The notes under the pieces were generated by a model. That model did no database searches. It was not told the origin of the DNA and saw only the letters and a list, made by a program, of their open reading frames with translations. This document shows positions 43,259-51,696 of a stretch of 53,319 nucleotides of DNA, one piece after another. The translations under genes were made by a program, and so were the position numbers. This DNA is from an uncultured Prevotellaceae bacterium (GTDB lineage Bacteria > Bacteroidota > Bacteroidia > Bacteroidales > Bacteroidaceae), in the NCBI GenBank assembly GCA_900315105.1, contig OMXX01000053.1, positions 1 through 53,319 of the forward strand, given 5' to 3'. Positions within the stretch are counted from its first letter, which is position 1, and each line of letters begins with the position of its first letter.

Positions 43259-44428
43259 TTATAAGGTGCTTTGATACCAGTCAAATAATTTCTTGACGCC
43301 GTCTTCGATTTCGACATTGTGCGTCCATCCCAGTGAATGGAGTTTTGATACATCGATCAGTTTGCGCATGGTGCCATCAGGTTTAGAGGCATCGAACTCC
43401 ACTGTTCCCTCAAATCCGACTGTCTTTACCACCAGTTCTGAAAGTTCCCGGATGGTGAGTTCCTTTCCTGTGCCGACATTGATGTGACAGTTACGGATCT
43501 CTCCCAGTTTGGGAATAGCACCGCCACGACCTGCAGAGTGGTTGCGGTCCACAGCACCATCAGTTGAGGCGCCGTAGTGGACGGAAGAATATTTCTCGAT
43601 ACCAATGATATCGCTGAAGTTGACATTCAACAGCACATGGACGGAGGCATCAGCCATGTCCTCACTCCAGAGGAACTCGCGGAGTGGGGTGCCTGTGCCC
43701 CATAGTACAACTTTGTTATCATAGATGCCGTATTTGCTGAGCACAGCCAAAATATCTTCCTTTGAGGCATTGCCTGTGACGCCTTCCACAGGACGCTTGT
43801 TCAGGTCGGTGGCAATCTTGTCCCATGCACCATCGTGGATGAGTCTTGCCAGATATACTTTGCGCATCATAGCAGGCATGACGTGACTGTTCTCCAGATG
43901 GAAATTGTCATTTGGACCATAGAGGTTCGTTGGCATGACGGCAATATAATTGGTGCCGTACTGCAGGTTATAGCTCTCACACATCTTCAGACCTGCGATC
44001 TTGGCGATGGCGTATTCCTCATTGGTATATTCCAGAGGGGATGTCAGCAGACAATCCTCTTTCATAGGCTGAGGCGCATTCTTCGGATAGATGCAGGTTG
44101 AACCAAGAAACAGCAGTTTCTTTACACCATGGGCATAGGCTTCAGAGATGACATTACACTGGATCTTCATGTTCATCATGATGAAGTCGGCACGGTAGAG
44201 TGAGTTTGCCATGATACCACCAACAAAGGCGGCAGCCAATACCACGGCATCAGGCTGTTCTTCATCGAAGAATTTCCTGACTGCCAACTGGTCTGTCAAG
44301 TCCAGTTCTTTGTGACTGCGTCCCACCAGATTCGTATAACCTCTCTGAAGGAGGTTGTTCCAAATGGCGGAACCCACAAGTCCGTGATGTCCCGCTACAT
44401 ATATCTTTGATGTCTTTTCTAATGCCAT
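43259..44428 (-). CDS. fcl: GDP-L-fucose synthase
   Basis: Converts GDP-4-keto-6-deoxymannose to GDP-L-fucose with NADPH. An SDR fold: GHHGLVGS (13-20), LGSTCIYP (108-115), catalytic Tyr139 and Lys143 in YAIAK, and AAAFVGGIMAN. At 389 residues it is longer than the E. coli enzyme (321); the extra part is a loop around residues 195-245 (KRPVEGVTGNASKEDILAVL). It is the third gene of the manC-gmd-fcl set, overlapping gmd by one base. Confidence 0.96.
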   Translation of the reverse strand: MALEKTSKIYVAGHHGLVGSAIWNNLLQRGYTNLVGRSHKELDLTDQLAVRKFFDEEQPDAVVLAAAFVGGIMANSLYRADFIMMNMKIQCNVISEAYAHGVKKLLFLGSTCIYPKNAPQPMKEDCLLTSPLEYTNEEYAIAKIAGLKMCESYNLQYGTNYIAVMPTNLYGPNDNFHLENSHVMPAMMRKVYLARLIHDGAWDKIATDLNKRPVEGVTGNASKEDILAVLSKYGIYDNKVVLWGTGTPLREFLWSEDMADASVHVLLNVNFSDIIGIEKYSSVHYGASTDGAVDRNHSAGRGGAIPKLGEIRNCHINVGTGKELTIRELSELVVKTVGFEGTVEFDASKPDGTMRKLIDVSKLHSLGWTHNVEIEDGVKKLFDWYQSTL

Positions 44429-45537
44429 TATTTAACGATGCCTTTTTCCAAATATTCTGCCAGGTTGGTGCGAACTTTGGCGGCTGCACCTTCAGCGGCT
44501 ACCTTAGCAATGTCGGACTCTACCATCAGCTTGACAAGCTCTTCAAAACTGGTCTTGTTAGGATTCCAGCCAAGTTTTGCCTTTGCCTTGGTAGGATCAC
44601 CCCATAAGTTGACAACGTCCGTGGGGCGATAGAAATCTTCGCTTACAGCGACCAAGGTCTTACCAATGAGATTCTCTGGGCCTGCTATACAAATACCCTT
44701 TTCGTTGATACCTTCGCCTTCAAACTTCAGTTCAATACCTGCATGCTTAAACGCTAAGTCCGTAAACTCGCGCACACTGTGCTGGACACCGGTAGCAATC
44801 ACGAAGTCCTCGGGCTTGTCCTGCTGCAATATCAGCCACATACATTCTACATAGTCCTTTGCATAACCCCAGTCACGCAAAGAATCCATATTTCCCAAAT
44901 ACAGACAATCCTGTAATCCCTGAGAAATGCGAGCTGCCGCCAGCGTAATTTTTCTCGTTACAAAGGTCTCGCCACGACGCTCAGACTCATGGTTGAACAA
45001 GATACCTGAGCAGCAATACATGTTATAGGCCTCACGATATTCCTTCACAATCCAGAAACCATACTGCTTTGCAACGGCATAAGGACTATATGGGTGGAAG
45101 GGGGTGTTCTCATTCTGTGGCACTTCTTCTACCTTGCCATAAAGTTCAGAGGTGGATGCCTGATATATACGACAATTCTCTGTCAGACCTAACTGACGAA
45201 CAGCCTCCAGAATACGCAGTACACCAACAGCATCGACATCTGCCGTAAACTCAGGAGAGTCGAAGGATACCTGCACATGGCTCTGGGCTGCGAGATTATA
45301 AATCTCTGTCGGACGAATCTTGCCAATCACGCCGAGAATACTCATGGAGTCGCCCAGGTCTGCATAATGCAGATGGAAATGGGGCTTTCCCTCCAGATGG
45401 GCAATACGTTCACGGAAGTCAACGGATGAACGGCGGATCGTGCCGTGTACTTCATAACCTTTTTCCAACAGGAACTCTGCCAGATAAGAACCGTCCTGAC
45501 CTGTGATACCTGTGATAAGAGCAACTTTTTGATTCAT
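44428..45537 (-). CDS. gmd: GDP-mannose 4,6-dehydratase
   Basis: Makes GDP-4-keto-6-deoxymannose from GDP-mannose. [25 protein letters not shown] is the NADP-binding motif; [33 protein letters not shown] and [15 protein letters not shown] (Tyr/Lys catalytic pair) are signature blocks. The length of 369 residues is normal. It lies between manC and fcl, completing the fucose-nucleotide pathway. Confidence 0.97.
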   Translation of the reverse strand: MNQKVALITGITGQDGSYLAEFLLEKGYEVHGTIRRSSVDFRERIAHLEGKPHFHLHYADLGDSMSILGVIGKIRPTEIYNLAAQSHVQVSFDSPEFTADVDAVGVLRILEAVRQLGLTENCRIYQASTSELYGKVEEVPQNENTPFHPYSPYAVAKQYGFWIVKEYREAYNMYCCSGILFNHESERRGETFVTRKITLAAARISQGLQDCLYLGNMDSLRDWGYAKDYVECMWLILQQDKPEDFVIATGVQHSVREFTDLAFKHAGIELKFEGEGINEKGICIAGPENLIGKTLVAVSEDFYRPTDVVNLWGDPTKAKAKLGWNPNKTSFEELVKLMVESDIAKVAAEGAAAKVRTNLAEYLEKGIVK

Positions 45538-45547
45538 ATTTTGATGT

Positions 45548-46615
45548 TTAATTGTTTCCTGAGAAGTTTTTAATTCGTTGTTCTTCTGATAACTTGCAGA
45601 TCAGAAGTGTGTCATCGTTCTCTGCAACGATATAGCCGTCGAGTCCTTGGATCACCACTTTCTTCTCTTGCGTGGTATGTACAATACAGTTATGGCTTTC
45701 GAAAATGTTGATTTCCTGGCCGATGCAGGCATTGCCATAGAGATCCTTCTTGCTTTGCTCATGCAGAGATCCCCAGGTGCCAAGGTCACTCCAACCGAAG
45801 TCCGCAGGACAGACAAAGATCTCCTCGGCCTTCTCCATAATGGCATAGTCAACAGAGACATTTTCGCATTCAGGGAAGAGGCGGTTGATCTCTTCCTGCT
45901 CTTTCTCCGTGCCATAGATGGGAAGCAGTGACTCAAAGAGTCGTGCCATCGTAGGCTGATAAACGCGGAAGGCATTCACGATGGTGCTGACATTCCAGAT
46001 GAAGATACCTGCGTTCCAGAAATAATAGTTTTTCTTGATATATTCCTTGGCTGTTTCCAGATTCGGCTTTTCATGGAAGGAATCTACTCGGTAGATCTCC
46101 TTGTTGCGAAGAGAACTGATACTCAAGTCTGCCTGGATGTAGCCGTAGCCAGTCTCCGGACGGTTCGGCTTCATGCCGAGGGTGACAATCGCATCCGTCT
46201 CACCGGTAAATATCATACACTCTTTGATGACGCGCTGGAATTCGGCAGTGTCGGTGACAATGTGATCACTCGGCGTGACAACGATGTTCGCTTTGGGATC
46301 CTTCGACTTAATGCGCCAACTGACATATGCAATACATGGTGCCGTGTTGCGGCGACATGGCTCACAGAGGATATTACCCTCCGGCATGTCAGGCAACTGT
46401 TCCTTGACAATATCTGCATAATGCTGATTGGTTACAACCCAGATATTTTCGGGCTTGATCAGATTGCCGAATCTCTCTACAGTTAACTGGAGTAATGATT
46501 TGCCGACACCCAGGACATCAATGAACTGCTTGGGACGGTCTGCTGTACTCATCGGCCAAAAGCGGCTTCCGACACCGCCTGCCATGATAACCAGATGATT
46601 ATTTGTCTTTGCCAT
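45548..46615 (-). CDS. manC: Mannose-1-phosphate guanylyltransferase
   Basis: Forms GDP-mannose from mannose-1-phosphate and [33 protein letters not shown] is the nucleotidyltransferase signature, followed by [25 protein letters not shown] and FGWSDLGTW. It lacks the phosphomannose isomerase domain of bifunctional ManC, so it is the short form (355 residues). I start it at MAKTNN (46615), since an earlier ATG at 46645 overlaps the promoter's -7 box. Confidence 0.95.
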   Translation of the reverse strand: MAKTNNHLVIMAGGVGSRFWPMSTADRPKQFIDVLGVGKSLLQLTVERFGNLIKPENIWVVTNQHYADIVKEQLPDMPEGNILCEPCRRNTAPCIAYVSWRIKSKDPKANIVVTPSDHIVTDTAEFQRVIKECMIFTGETDAIVTLGMKPNRPETGYGYIQADLSISSLRNKEIYRVDSFHEKPNLETAKEYIKKNYYFWNAGIFIWNVSTIVNAFRVYQPTMARLFESLLPIYGTEKEQEEINRLFPECENVSVDYAIMEKAEEIFVCPADFGWSDLGTWGSLHEQSKKDLYGNACIGQEINIFESHNCIVHTTQEKKVVIQGLDGYIVAENDDTLLICKLSEEQRIKNFSGNN

Positions 46616-46642
46616 AACTAGAAAAGTGCTTGTAATGAACTG

Positions 46643-46650
46643 CAAAAATA
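46643..46650 (-). promoter_or_regulatory. -7 box for manC-gmd-fcl
   Basis: TATTTTTG on the minus strand, 27 bases before ATG 46615. No clear TTTG was found at the -33 position. Confidence 0.5.
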
Positions 46651-46697
46651 CACATTATTTATATAAAAAAAGAATTTTAGGCGGAAAAATCCCATTT

Positions 46698-47336
46698 TTA
46701 TGCGTCTTTCTTGCTTTTTTTCTTCATCCAAGCCTTGATTCCGAAGTAGATGACTGCTATCAGGATTAAGCCGAGAATGGCAATCTTGATGTACTCTGCA
46801 TATTCACTGATCTTATCGTTCAACTGATCCTCGGGCACAATCGCATGCAGATACCAGCCTAAGAGTGCCAGGACACTATGCCAGCCACCGGCACCGATGG
46901 TGGTGAAGAGAATGAACTTACCATAGTGCATCCGAGCCAGTCCGGCAGGGATGGAGATCAGGTGGCGGATCACAGGTACAAAACGTCCTGTGAGTGTTGC
47001 TGCAACGCCATGATCGTCAAAGTATTTCTCACTTCTCTCAACCTTTTCCTGGTTCAAAAGACACATCTTTCCCCATTTGCTGTTAGCAAACTTATAGACC
47101 ACAGGACGGCCTACATAAAGTGCCACGAAATAGTTGATACTGGCACCGACGTCAGCCCCGATGGTAGCAAACAGGACAACCAGGAATACGTTTAGGGAGC
47201 CACTGGCGGCATGATAGGCTGCAGGGGTTACGACAAATTCGGATGGTACGGGCACCACCGTACTTTCCAACAGCATCAGTACAAAGATTGTGGGATACCA
47301 ACCGAGACTGTTTAATATGTTTGTAATCAGATTCAT
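46698..47336 (-). CDS. DedA/SNARE-associated family membrane protein
   Basis: 212 residues with five or six hydrophobic segments. GWYPTIFVLMLLESTVVPVPSEFVV, ATIGADVGASINYFVALYVGRPVVYKF, GVAATLTGRFVPVIRHLISIPAGLARM are the DedA signatures, including the conserved acidic residue and the GRFxPxxR motif. Members act in lipid-carrier or phospholipid flipping and membrane homeostasis; some recycle undecaprenyl phosphate, which would suit a polysaccharide region. It is the last gene of the mltG-glnS-TPR-dedA operon. Confidence 0.9.
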   Translation of the reverse strand: MNLITNILNSLGWYPTIFVLMLLESTVVPVPSEFVVTPAAYHAASGSLNVFLVVLFATIGADVGASINYFVALYVGRPVVYKFANSKWGKMCLLNQEKVERSEKYFDDHGVAATLTGRFVPVIRHLISIPAGLARMHYGKFILFTTIGAGGWHSVLALLGWYLHAIVPEDQLNDKISEYAEYIKIAILGLILIAVIYFGIKAWMKKKSKKDA

Positions 47337-47342
47337 ATACTA

Positions 47343-48761
47343 TCAATTGTTTAATTTGTTTACCATATGCTCGTAATACTCCTCAGGTGCCATGTCCTCA
47401 GGGAAATAACTACTCAAAACCGTTCTGGCTTCTTTGGGATTACGCTCGACAGCCTTTTTTAGATAGTACAGGAACTCATCCTGTTTGTTCATGTCTAAAC
47501 AGCAAACTGCCATGTAGGAATAACCTTCTTTCCAGTCTTCATCAACATGTCTGAAGAAGTTCTTCAGGAGTATGTATGACGAACGGACATAGTGATTGTC
47601 ATAGAGTGACACAATAATCCTTAACATGGTCCTGGGCGCATCTTTTGTATATTGAAGGGCGTGCCTGAAAGTCTGTTCTGCCTCTTCCAACCGACCGTTT
47701 GCCAGAAGAATATGTCCTCTGACGATCTCCATGTTTGTCTGGTCACAATCCAGTTCCTTCGTCTTGTCGATATAGTATAAGGCCGTCTCTAATTTCTTCT
47801 GCTCACTATACGCATATGCCAGTTCCTGATAGATGTCTGGCAAATAGACCGAATTAGAATCAGATTCTTGTTCTGCCTTCTCAAGGATGGCGATGGCTTC
47901 CTCGTATCGCCCCAGGTTAATCAGACACGTACCTTGGTGCAGATAGCCGAACTCATCATGGGGCATCAGTTCCGAATATCTCTTGAAATAGGAGAGGGCC
48001 GCCTCGTAGTTCGTCAGATTATACAGACCGTTAGCCTTGTAAAGGACCGATTCCGCATCATGCGGGTCAATGGCAATGGCATATTCGCTACTGGTAATGG
48101 CGGCATGATAGTCCTCATTCATAAACTGGGCACTGGCCAGCGCATTCCAATAAGAAGTAGAATAAGGATCATGGTCTATCAGTTCATTGAAGATTCGTTC
48201 GCTATCCTTGTATTTCCCTAATCCGAACAGCGTGCGGGCCATCAGTTCCTTGAAGTCGTCGGAGTCGTCACCTTGTGAACGGGCAATCCATTCAAAGGCT
48301 TTATCAAAGACGGCATAGTCGGAATAGATACTTGCAACGTCATAGACATAATCCATCTGCTCGTCAGGCAGGACCTCCAAATATTTCTCCCTGAAAAGCT
48401 CGTCGGCTTCTTCGATCTTCTCCTGACGGATCAATAGCTCTCCCTTGAAGTAGAGTGCCTCCTGGCTATCAACGGCCTCGATACGTTCTGCATAGGATTG
48501 AGCCGTATCGTAGTCCTGACGGTTCAGGGCCTCACGAGCCCTGTAGAGTAGGGGACCGACTGCCTCGGGATTATACTCTAAAGCCTGACTGATGACGGCT
48601 TCTGCTTCTTCGGCGCGTCCGTTCAGTTGGTAGTAATCAGCAATGTCGGCCAAGTCATCGGCATCCATATAGACGGGATGCCCTGACTTGGCAGACTCTT
48701 CATACTTCTTTAGGATTTTCTGAAAGCCTTTACTCTCAAAATATGCCTGGTCGTCTGTCAT
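47343..48761 (-). CDS. Tetratricopeptide-repeat protein
   Basis: 472 residues made of roughly ten TPR helical pairs, for example YQLNGRAEEAEAVISQALEYNPEA, LINLGRYEEAIAILEKAEQ and LLANGRLEEAEQTFRHALQY. There is no signal peptide, so it is a cytoplasmic scaffold. It overlaps glnS by four bases (ATGA). Its partner is unknown. Confidence 0.85.
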   Translation of the reverse strand: MTDDQAYFESKGFQKILKKYEESAKSGHPVYMDADDLADIADYYQLNGRAEEAEAVISQALEYNPEAVGPLLYRAREALNRQDYDTAQSYAERIEAVDSQEALYFKGELLIRQEKIEEADELFREKYLEVLPDEQMDYVYDVASIYSDYAVFDKAFEWIARSQGDDSDDFKELMARTLFGLGKYKDSERIFNELIDHDPYSTSYWNALASAQFMNEDYHAAITSSEYAIAIDPHDAESVLYKANGLYNLTNYEAALSYFKRYSELMPHDEFGYLHQGTCLINLGRYEEAIAILEKAEQESDSNSVYLPDIYQELAYAYSEQKKLETALYYIDKTKELDCDQTNMEIVRGHILLANGRLEEAEQTFRHALQYTKDAPRTMLRIIVSLYDNHYVRSSYILLKNFFRHVDEDWKEGYSYMAVCCLDMNKQDEFLYYLKKAVERNPKEARTVLSSYFPEDMAPEEYYEHMVNKLNN

Positions 48762-50524
48762 GCTTTATTTGCCTTCGCCCAAGTATCTTTCAGTCCAACC
48801 GTCTTGTTGAAGATCGGATGCTCTGCTGTCGATTCGGTGTCGGGCGTGAAGTAGCCGATACGCTGGAACTGCAGATAGGTGAGCGGCTTCATGGCGGCAG
48901 CAAACGGTTCGATGTAGCAGTCGCTCAGGATACTGAGGGAATCAGGGTTGATCATCTGCTTCATGGCAGTTACAGGATCACAGTTCTGCTGCTCACGGAT
49001 CTCTGCCAAGGTATCGCGGGGATTCTCTACCTTCCACAGACGATCATAGAGACGAACCTCAGCCTTGACGGCATCATGGCAACTCACCCAGTGAAGGGTC
49101 TTGCCCTTGATCTTACGGTTAGAACCAGGCATACCGCTACGTGACTCCGGGTCATAGGTGCAGTAGATAGTGGTTACATTACCATTTTCATCCTCATCAC
49201 AGGGATGTGTCTCGTCGCACTTGATGATATAGGCGTTCTTCAGACGAACCTCCTTGCCTGGAGCCAGACGCATGAACTTCTTATCGGCTTCCTTCATGAA
49301 GTCATCGCGCTCAATCCAGAGTTCACGGCTGAACTCCACCTCGTGGGTGCCGTCGGCTTCGTTCTCGGGATTATTGACGGCTGTCAGATGCTCAATCTGA
49401 TCCTCGGGATAGTTGGTGAGCACCACCTTGACGGGATTCAGTACCGCACTGACACGGATAGAACGACTGTTCAGGTCGTCACGTACGGCACTCTCCAACA
49501 AAGCCATGTCATTGAGGGCGTCGATCTTCGTATAGCCGATCTTGTCGATGAACTTGATGATACTCTCAGGGCTGTAGCCACGACGGCGGAAACCGCAGAT
49601 CGTCGGCATACGGGGGTCATCCCAACCGTTCACCAACTTATCGTTTACTAATGCCAGCAGGTTACGCTTTGACATCAGGGTGTAGTTCAGATTCAGTTTG
49701 TTGAACTCGGTCTGGCGCGGGCGGTTGTCCTCGATATTATCTGTCTCTCCCTTCCATTCCTTCATCCAAGTCACGAACAGATCATAGAGGGGACGGTGCT
49801 CCACGAACTCCAGGGTACACCAAGAGTGGGTGACACCCTCCAAATAGTCACTCTGACCATGGGTGAAGTCGTACATGGGGTAGGCATTCCACTTGTTGCC
49901 AGTACGGATATGGGGGATGTTCAGCACACGGTAGATCAGCGGATCACGGAAGAGCATGTTGGGATGTGCCATGTCGATCTTGGCACGGAGTACGAGGGTA
50001 CCAGGCTCACATTTGCCGCTGTTCATGAAGTCGAAGAGTTTCAGGTTCTCCTCGACAGGACGGTCACGGAAAGGACTGTTGGTACCAGGACTGGTTGTCG
50101 TGCCTTTCTGCTGGGCAATGACCTCCGAACTCTGCTCATCCACATAAGCCCTGCCTTGTTTGATCAGCCACACGGCAAAATCCCAGAGTTCCTGGAAATA
50201 GTCGCTGGCATAATAGACGTTAGCCCACTGGAATCCCAGCCACTTGATGTCATTTTCGATGCTCTCGATATACTCTGTATCTTCCTTGATGGGGTTGGTA
50301 TCGTCGAAACGGAGGTTACAGATACCACCGTATTTCTTGGCCAGACCGAAGTCGATGGCAATGGCCTTGGCATGTCCGATGTGCAGGTAGCCATTGGGCT
50401 CTGGTGGGAAGCGGGTCTGCATTCTGCCGCCGTTCTTACCTTCTGCCAGGTCATTGATGACTTTCTGTTCAATGAAGCTAACGCTCTTTTTTTCCTCGCT
50501 TTCGTTTTTAATAATCTCTTCCAT
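48758..50524 (-). CDS. glnS: Glutaminyl-tRNA synthetase
   Basis: Charges tRNA-Gln with glutamine. RFPPEPNGYLHIGHAKAIA contains the HIGH motif (48-51); FDDTNP and YPMYDFTHGQSD follow. The KMSKS loop reads LMSKRNLLALV, and ICGFRRRGYSPESI and the C-terminal beta-barrel anticodon domain (SRSGMPGSNRKIKGKTLHWVS) are present. The length of 588 is slightly above the E. coli enzyme (554), with extra residues at the N-terminus. It sits in a housekeeping operon after mltG. Confidence 0.97.
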   Translation of the reverse strand: MEEIIKNESEEKKSVSFIEQKVINDLAEGKNGGRMQTRFPPEPNGYLHIGHAKAIAIDFGLAKKYGGICNLRFDDTNPIKEDTEYIESIENDIKWLGFQWANVYYASDYFQELWDFAVWLIKQGRAYVDEQSSEVIAQQKGTTTSPGTNSPFRDRPVEENLKLFDFMNSGKCEPGTLVLRAKIDMAHPNMLFRDPLIYRVLNIPHIRTGNKWNAYPMYDFTHGQSDYLEGVTHSWCTLEFVEHRPLYDLFVTWMKEWKGETDNIEDNRPRQTEFNKLNLNYTLMSKRNLLALVNDKLVNGWDDPRMPTICGFRRRGYSPESIIKFIDKIGYTKIDALNDMALLESAVRDDLNSRSIRVSAVLNPVKVVLTNYPEDQIEHLTAVNNPENEADGTHEVEFSRELWIERDDFMKEADKKFMRLAPGKEVRLKNAYIIKCDETHPCDEDENGNVTTIYCTYDPESRSGMPGSNRKIKGKTLHWVSCHDAVKAEVRLYDRLWKVENPRDTLAEIREQQNCDPVTAMKQMINPDSLSILSDCYIEPFAAAMKPLTYLQFQRIGYFTPDTESTAEHPIFNKTVGLKDTWAKANKA

Positions 50525-50526
50525 AT

Positions 50527-50563
50527 ATTTTTTACCTTTTTACTTTTTTACCTTTTTACCTTT
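50527..50563. repeat. Short-period GGTAAAAA tandem repeat between mltG and glnS
   Basis: On the minus strand four units of GGTAAAAA or GTAAAAA follow each other from the mltG stop to a few bases before the glnS ATG. The purine-rich units could also serve as the ribosome-binding region. Repeat number may vary by slippage. Confidence 0.75.
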
Positions 50564-51587
50564 ATTTGATTCCACGTTCGTTAAGTGCCTTGGCATATCG
50601 GGCTGCATTTTTCAGATGCTCCTGATAGGTCGTGGCGAAATTGTGCGTACCCGAGAAGTCTTCCTTGGCACACATATAGAGATAAGGATGATCCACTCTG
50701 TTCAACACGGCATCGATACCGGCTATCGAGGCAACCTTGATGGGACCTGGGGGCAGTCCGGTATTCTTGTAGGTGTTGTACGGACTGTCGAACACCAGCA
50801 TATCGTGATAGATGCGCTTCAGGGCAAAGTTCTGTAAGGCGAACTTCACGGTAGGATCTGCCTGTAATGGCATACCAGTCTTCAGACGGTTCAGATACAT
50901 ACCGGCAATCATAGGCTTTTCTGAATTGTTAGCAGTTTCCTCGTCGATGATACTAGCCACGGTGCAGACCTCATTAGGGGTAAGTCCCAGGGCCTGAGCC
51001 TTGGTAGTACGTTCTCCTTCCCAGAAACGGTCGTGCTCCTTCTTCATGCGCTTCATGAGGTTCTCTATCGTGATATCCCAATACACCTCATAGGTGTTGG
51101 GCACGAACAGACAGGCGATGGTGGCCGTGTCATAGCCTTGTTGGGCACAGAAAGAGGAGTCGCGCAACAGAATGGCCACAACGGTACTGTCGAGCATGAG
51201 TTTTCTCGAAAGGGCACCAGCCAGTCTGTCTGTCGTACGGCTCTCAGGGATGGTCAGTCTGATCGGCTCCTGACGGCCGTTCTTGATATGCCTGAATAGC
51301 GTGATGATATTCTCATTGGCTGGGATGGCATATCTTCCCGTCCTGATGTTGTCGCCATAGCCCGTCATCCTTGCCAAGGTGCTGAAAGCTGTCAAGGTCC
51401 CTGCGTTTCCATAGGGCTTCAGCTTGACATAGACAGAGTCTGTGGTGTCATCCTGATCAATATAGATATACTGCGTATCCTCGCATGTTGAGAAACTTGC
51501 GAAGAAGCAATAGTATATGATTCCCAGCAGACAGAGCAGGCATAAAACTGCCCCCGCCAGGTAGGAATTTGAATGGACCTTTTTCAT
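50562..51587 (-). CDS. mltG: Endolytic murein transglycosylase
   Basis: 341 residues. One N-terminal membrane helix (about 9-31), a LysM-like segment, and the YceG domain with FVPNTYEVYW, VCTVASIIDEETAN (catalytic Glu216 or Glu217, matching E. coli Glu218) and GMPLQADPTVKFAL, NTYKNTGLPPGPI. It cuts nascent peptidoglycan strands in the periplasm. A -7 box lies at 51619-51626. Confidence 0.95.
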   Translation of the reverse strand: MKKVHSNSYLAGAVLCLLCLLGIIYYCFFASFSTCEDTQYIYIDQDDTTDSVYVKLKPYGNAGTLTAFSTLARMTGYGDNIRTGRYAIPANENIITLFRHIKNGRQEPIRLTIPESRTTDRLAGALSRKLMLDSTVVAILLRDSSFCAQQGYDTATIACLFVPNTYEVYWDITIENLMKRMKKEHDRFWEGERTTKAQALGLTPNEVCTVASIIDEETANNSEKPMIAGMYLNRLKTGMPLQADPTVKFALQNFALKRIYHDMLVFDSPYNTYKNTGLPPGPIKVASIAGIDAVLNRVDHPYLYMCAKEDFSGTHNFATTYQEHLKNAARYAKALNERGIK

Positions 51588-51618
51588 ATTACTTTGTCAT
51601 TGATCTATAAATCGTGTG

Positions 51619-51678
51619 CAAAGTTACAACATTTTGTGCTTATTTTCTTCGGTTACTCGAAAAATTTTTCTACCTTTG
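51619..51678. promoter_or_regulatory. Divergent -7 boxes for mltG (-) and malQ (+)
   Basis: Minus strand TAACTTTG at 51626-51619 lies 31 bases before the mltG ATG. Plus strand TACCTTTG at 51671-51678 lies 18 bases before ATG 51697. The -33 elements are not clear for either. Confidence 0.55.
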
Positions 51679-51696
51679 CATCAAATTGCTAAAAAT

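Noticed and set aside
49796..50569. 257-codon open frame antisense to glnS
   Set aside because: A shadow of the highly conserved glnS coding strand; no family resemblance.
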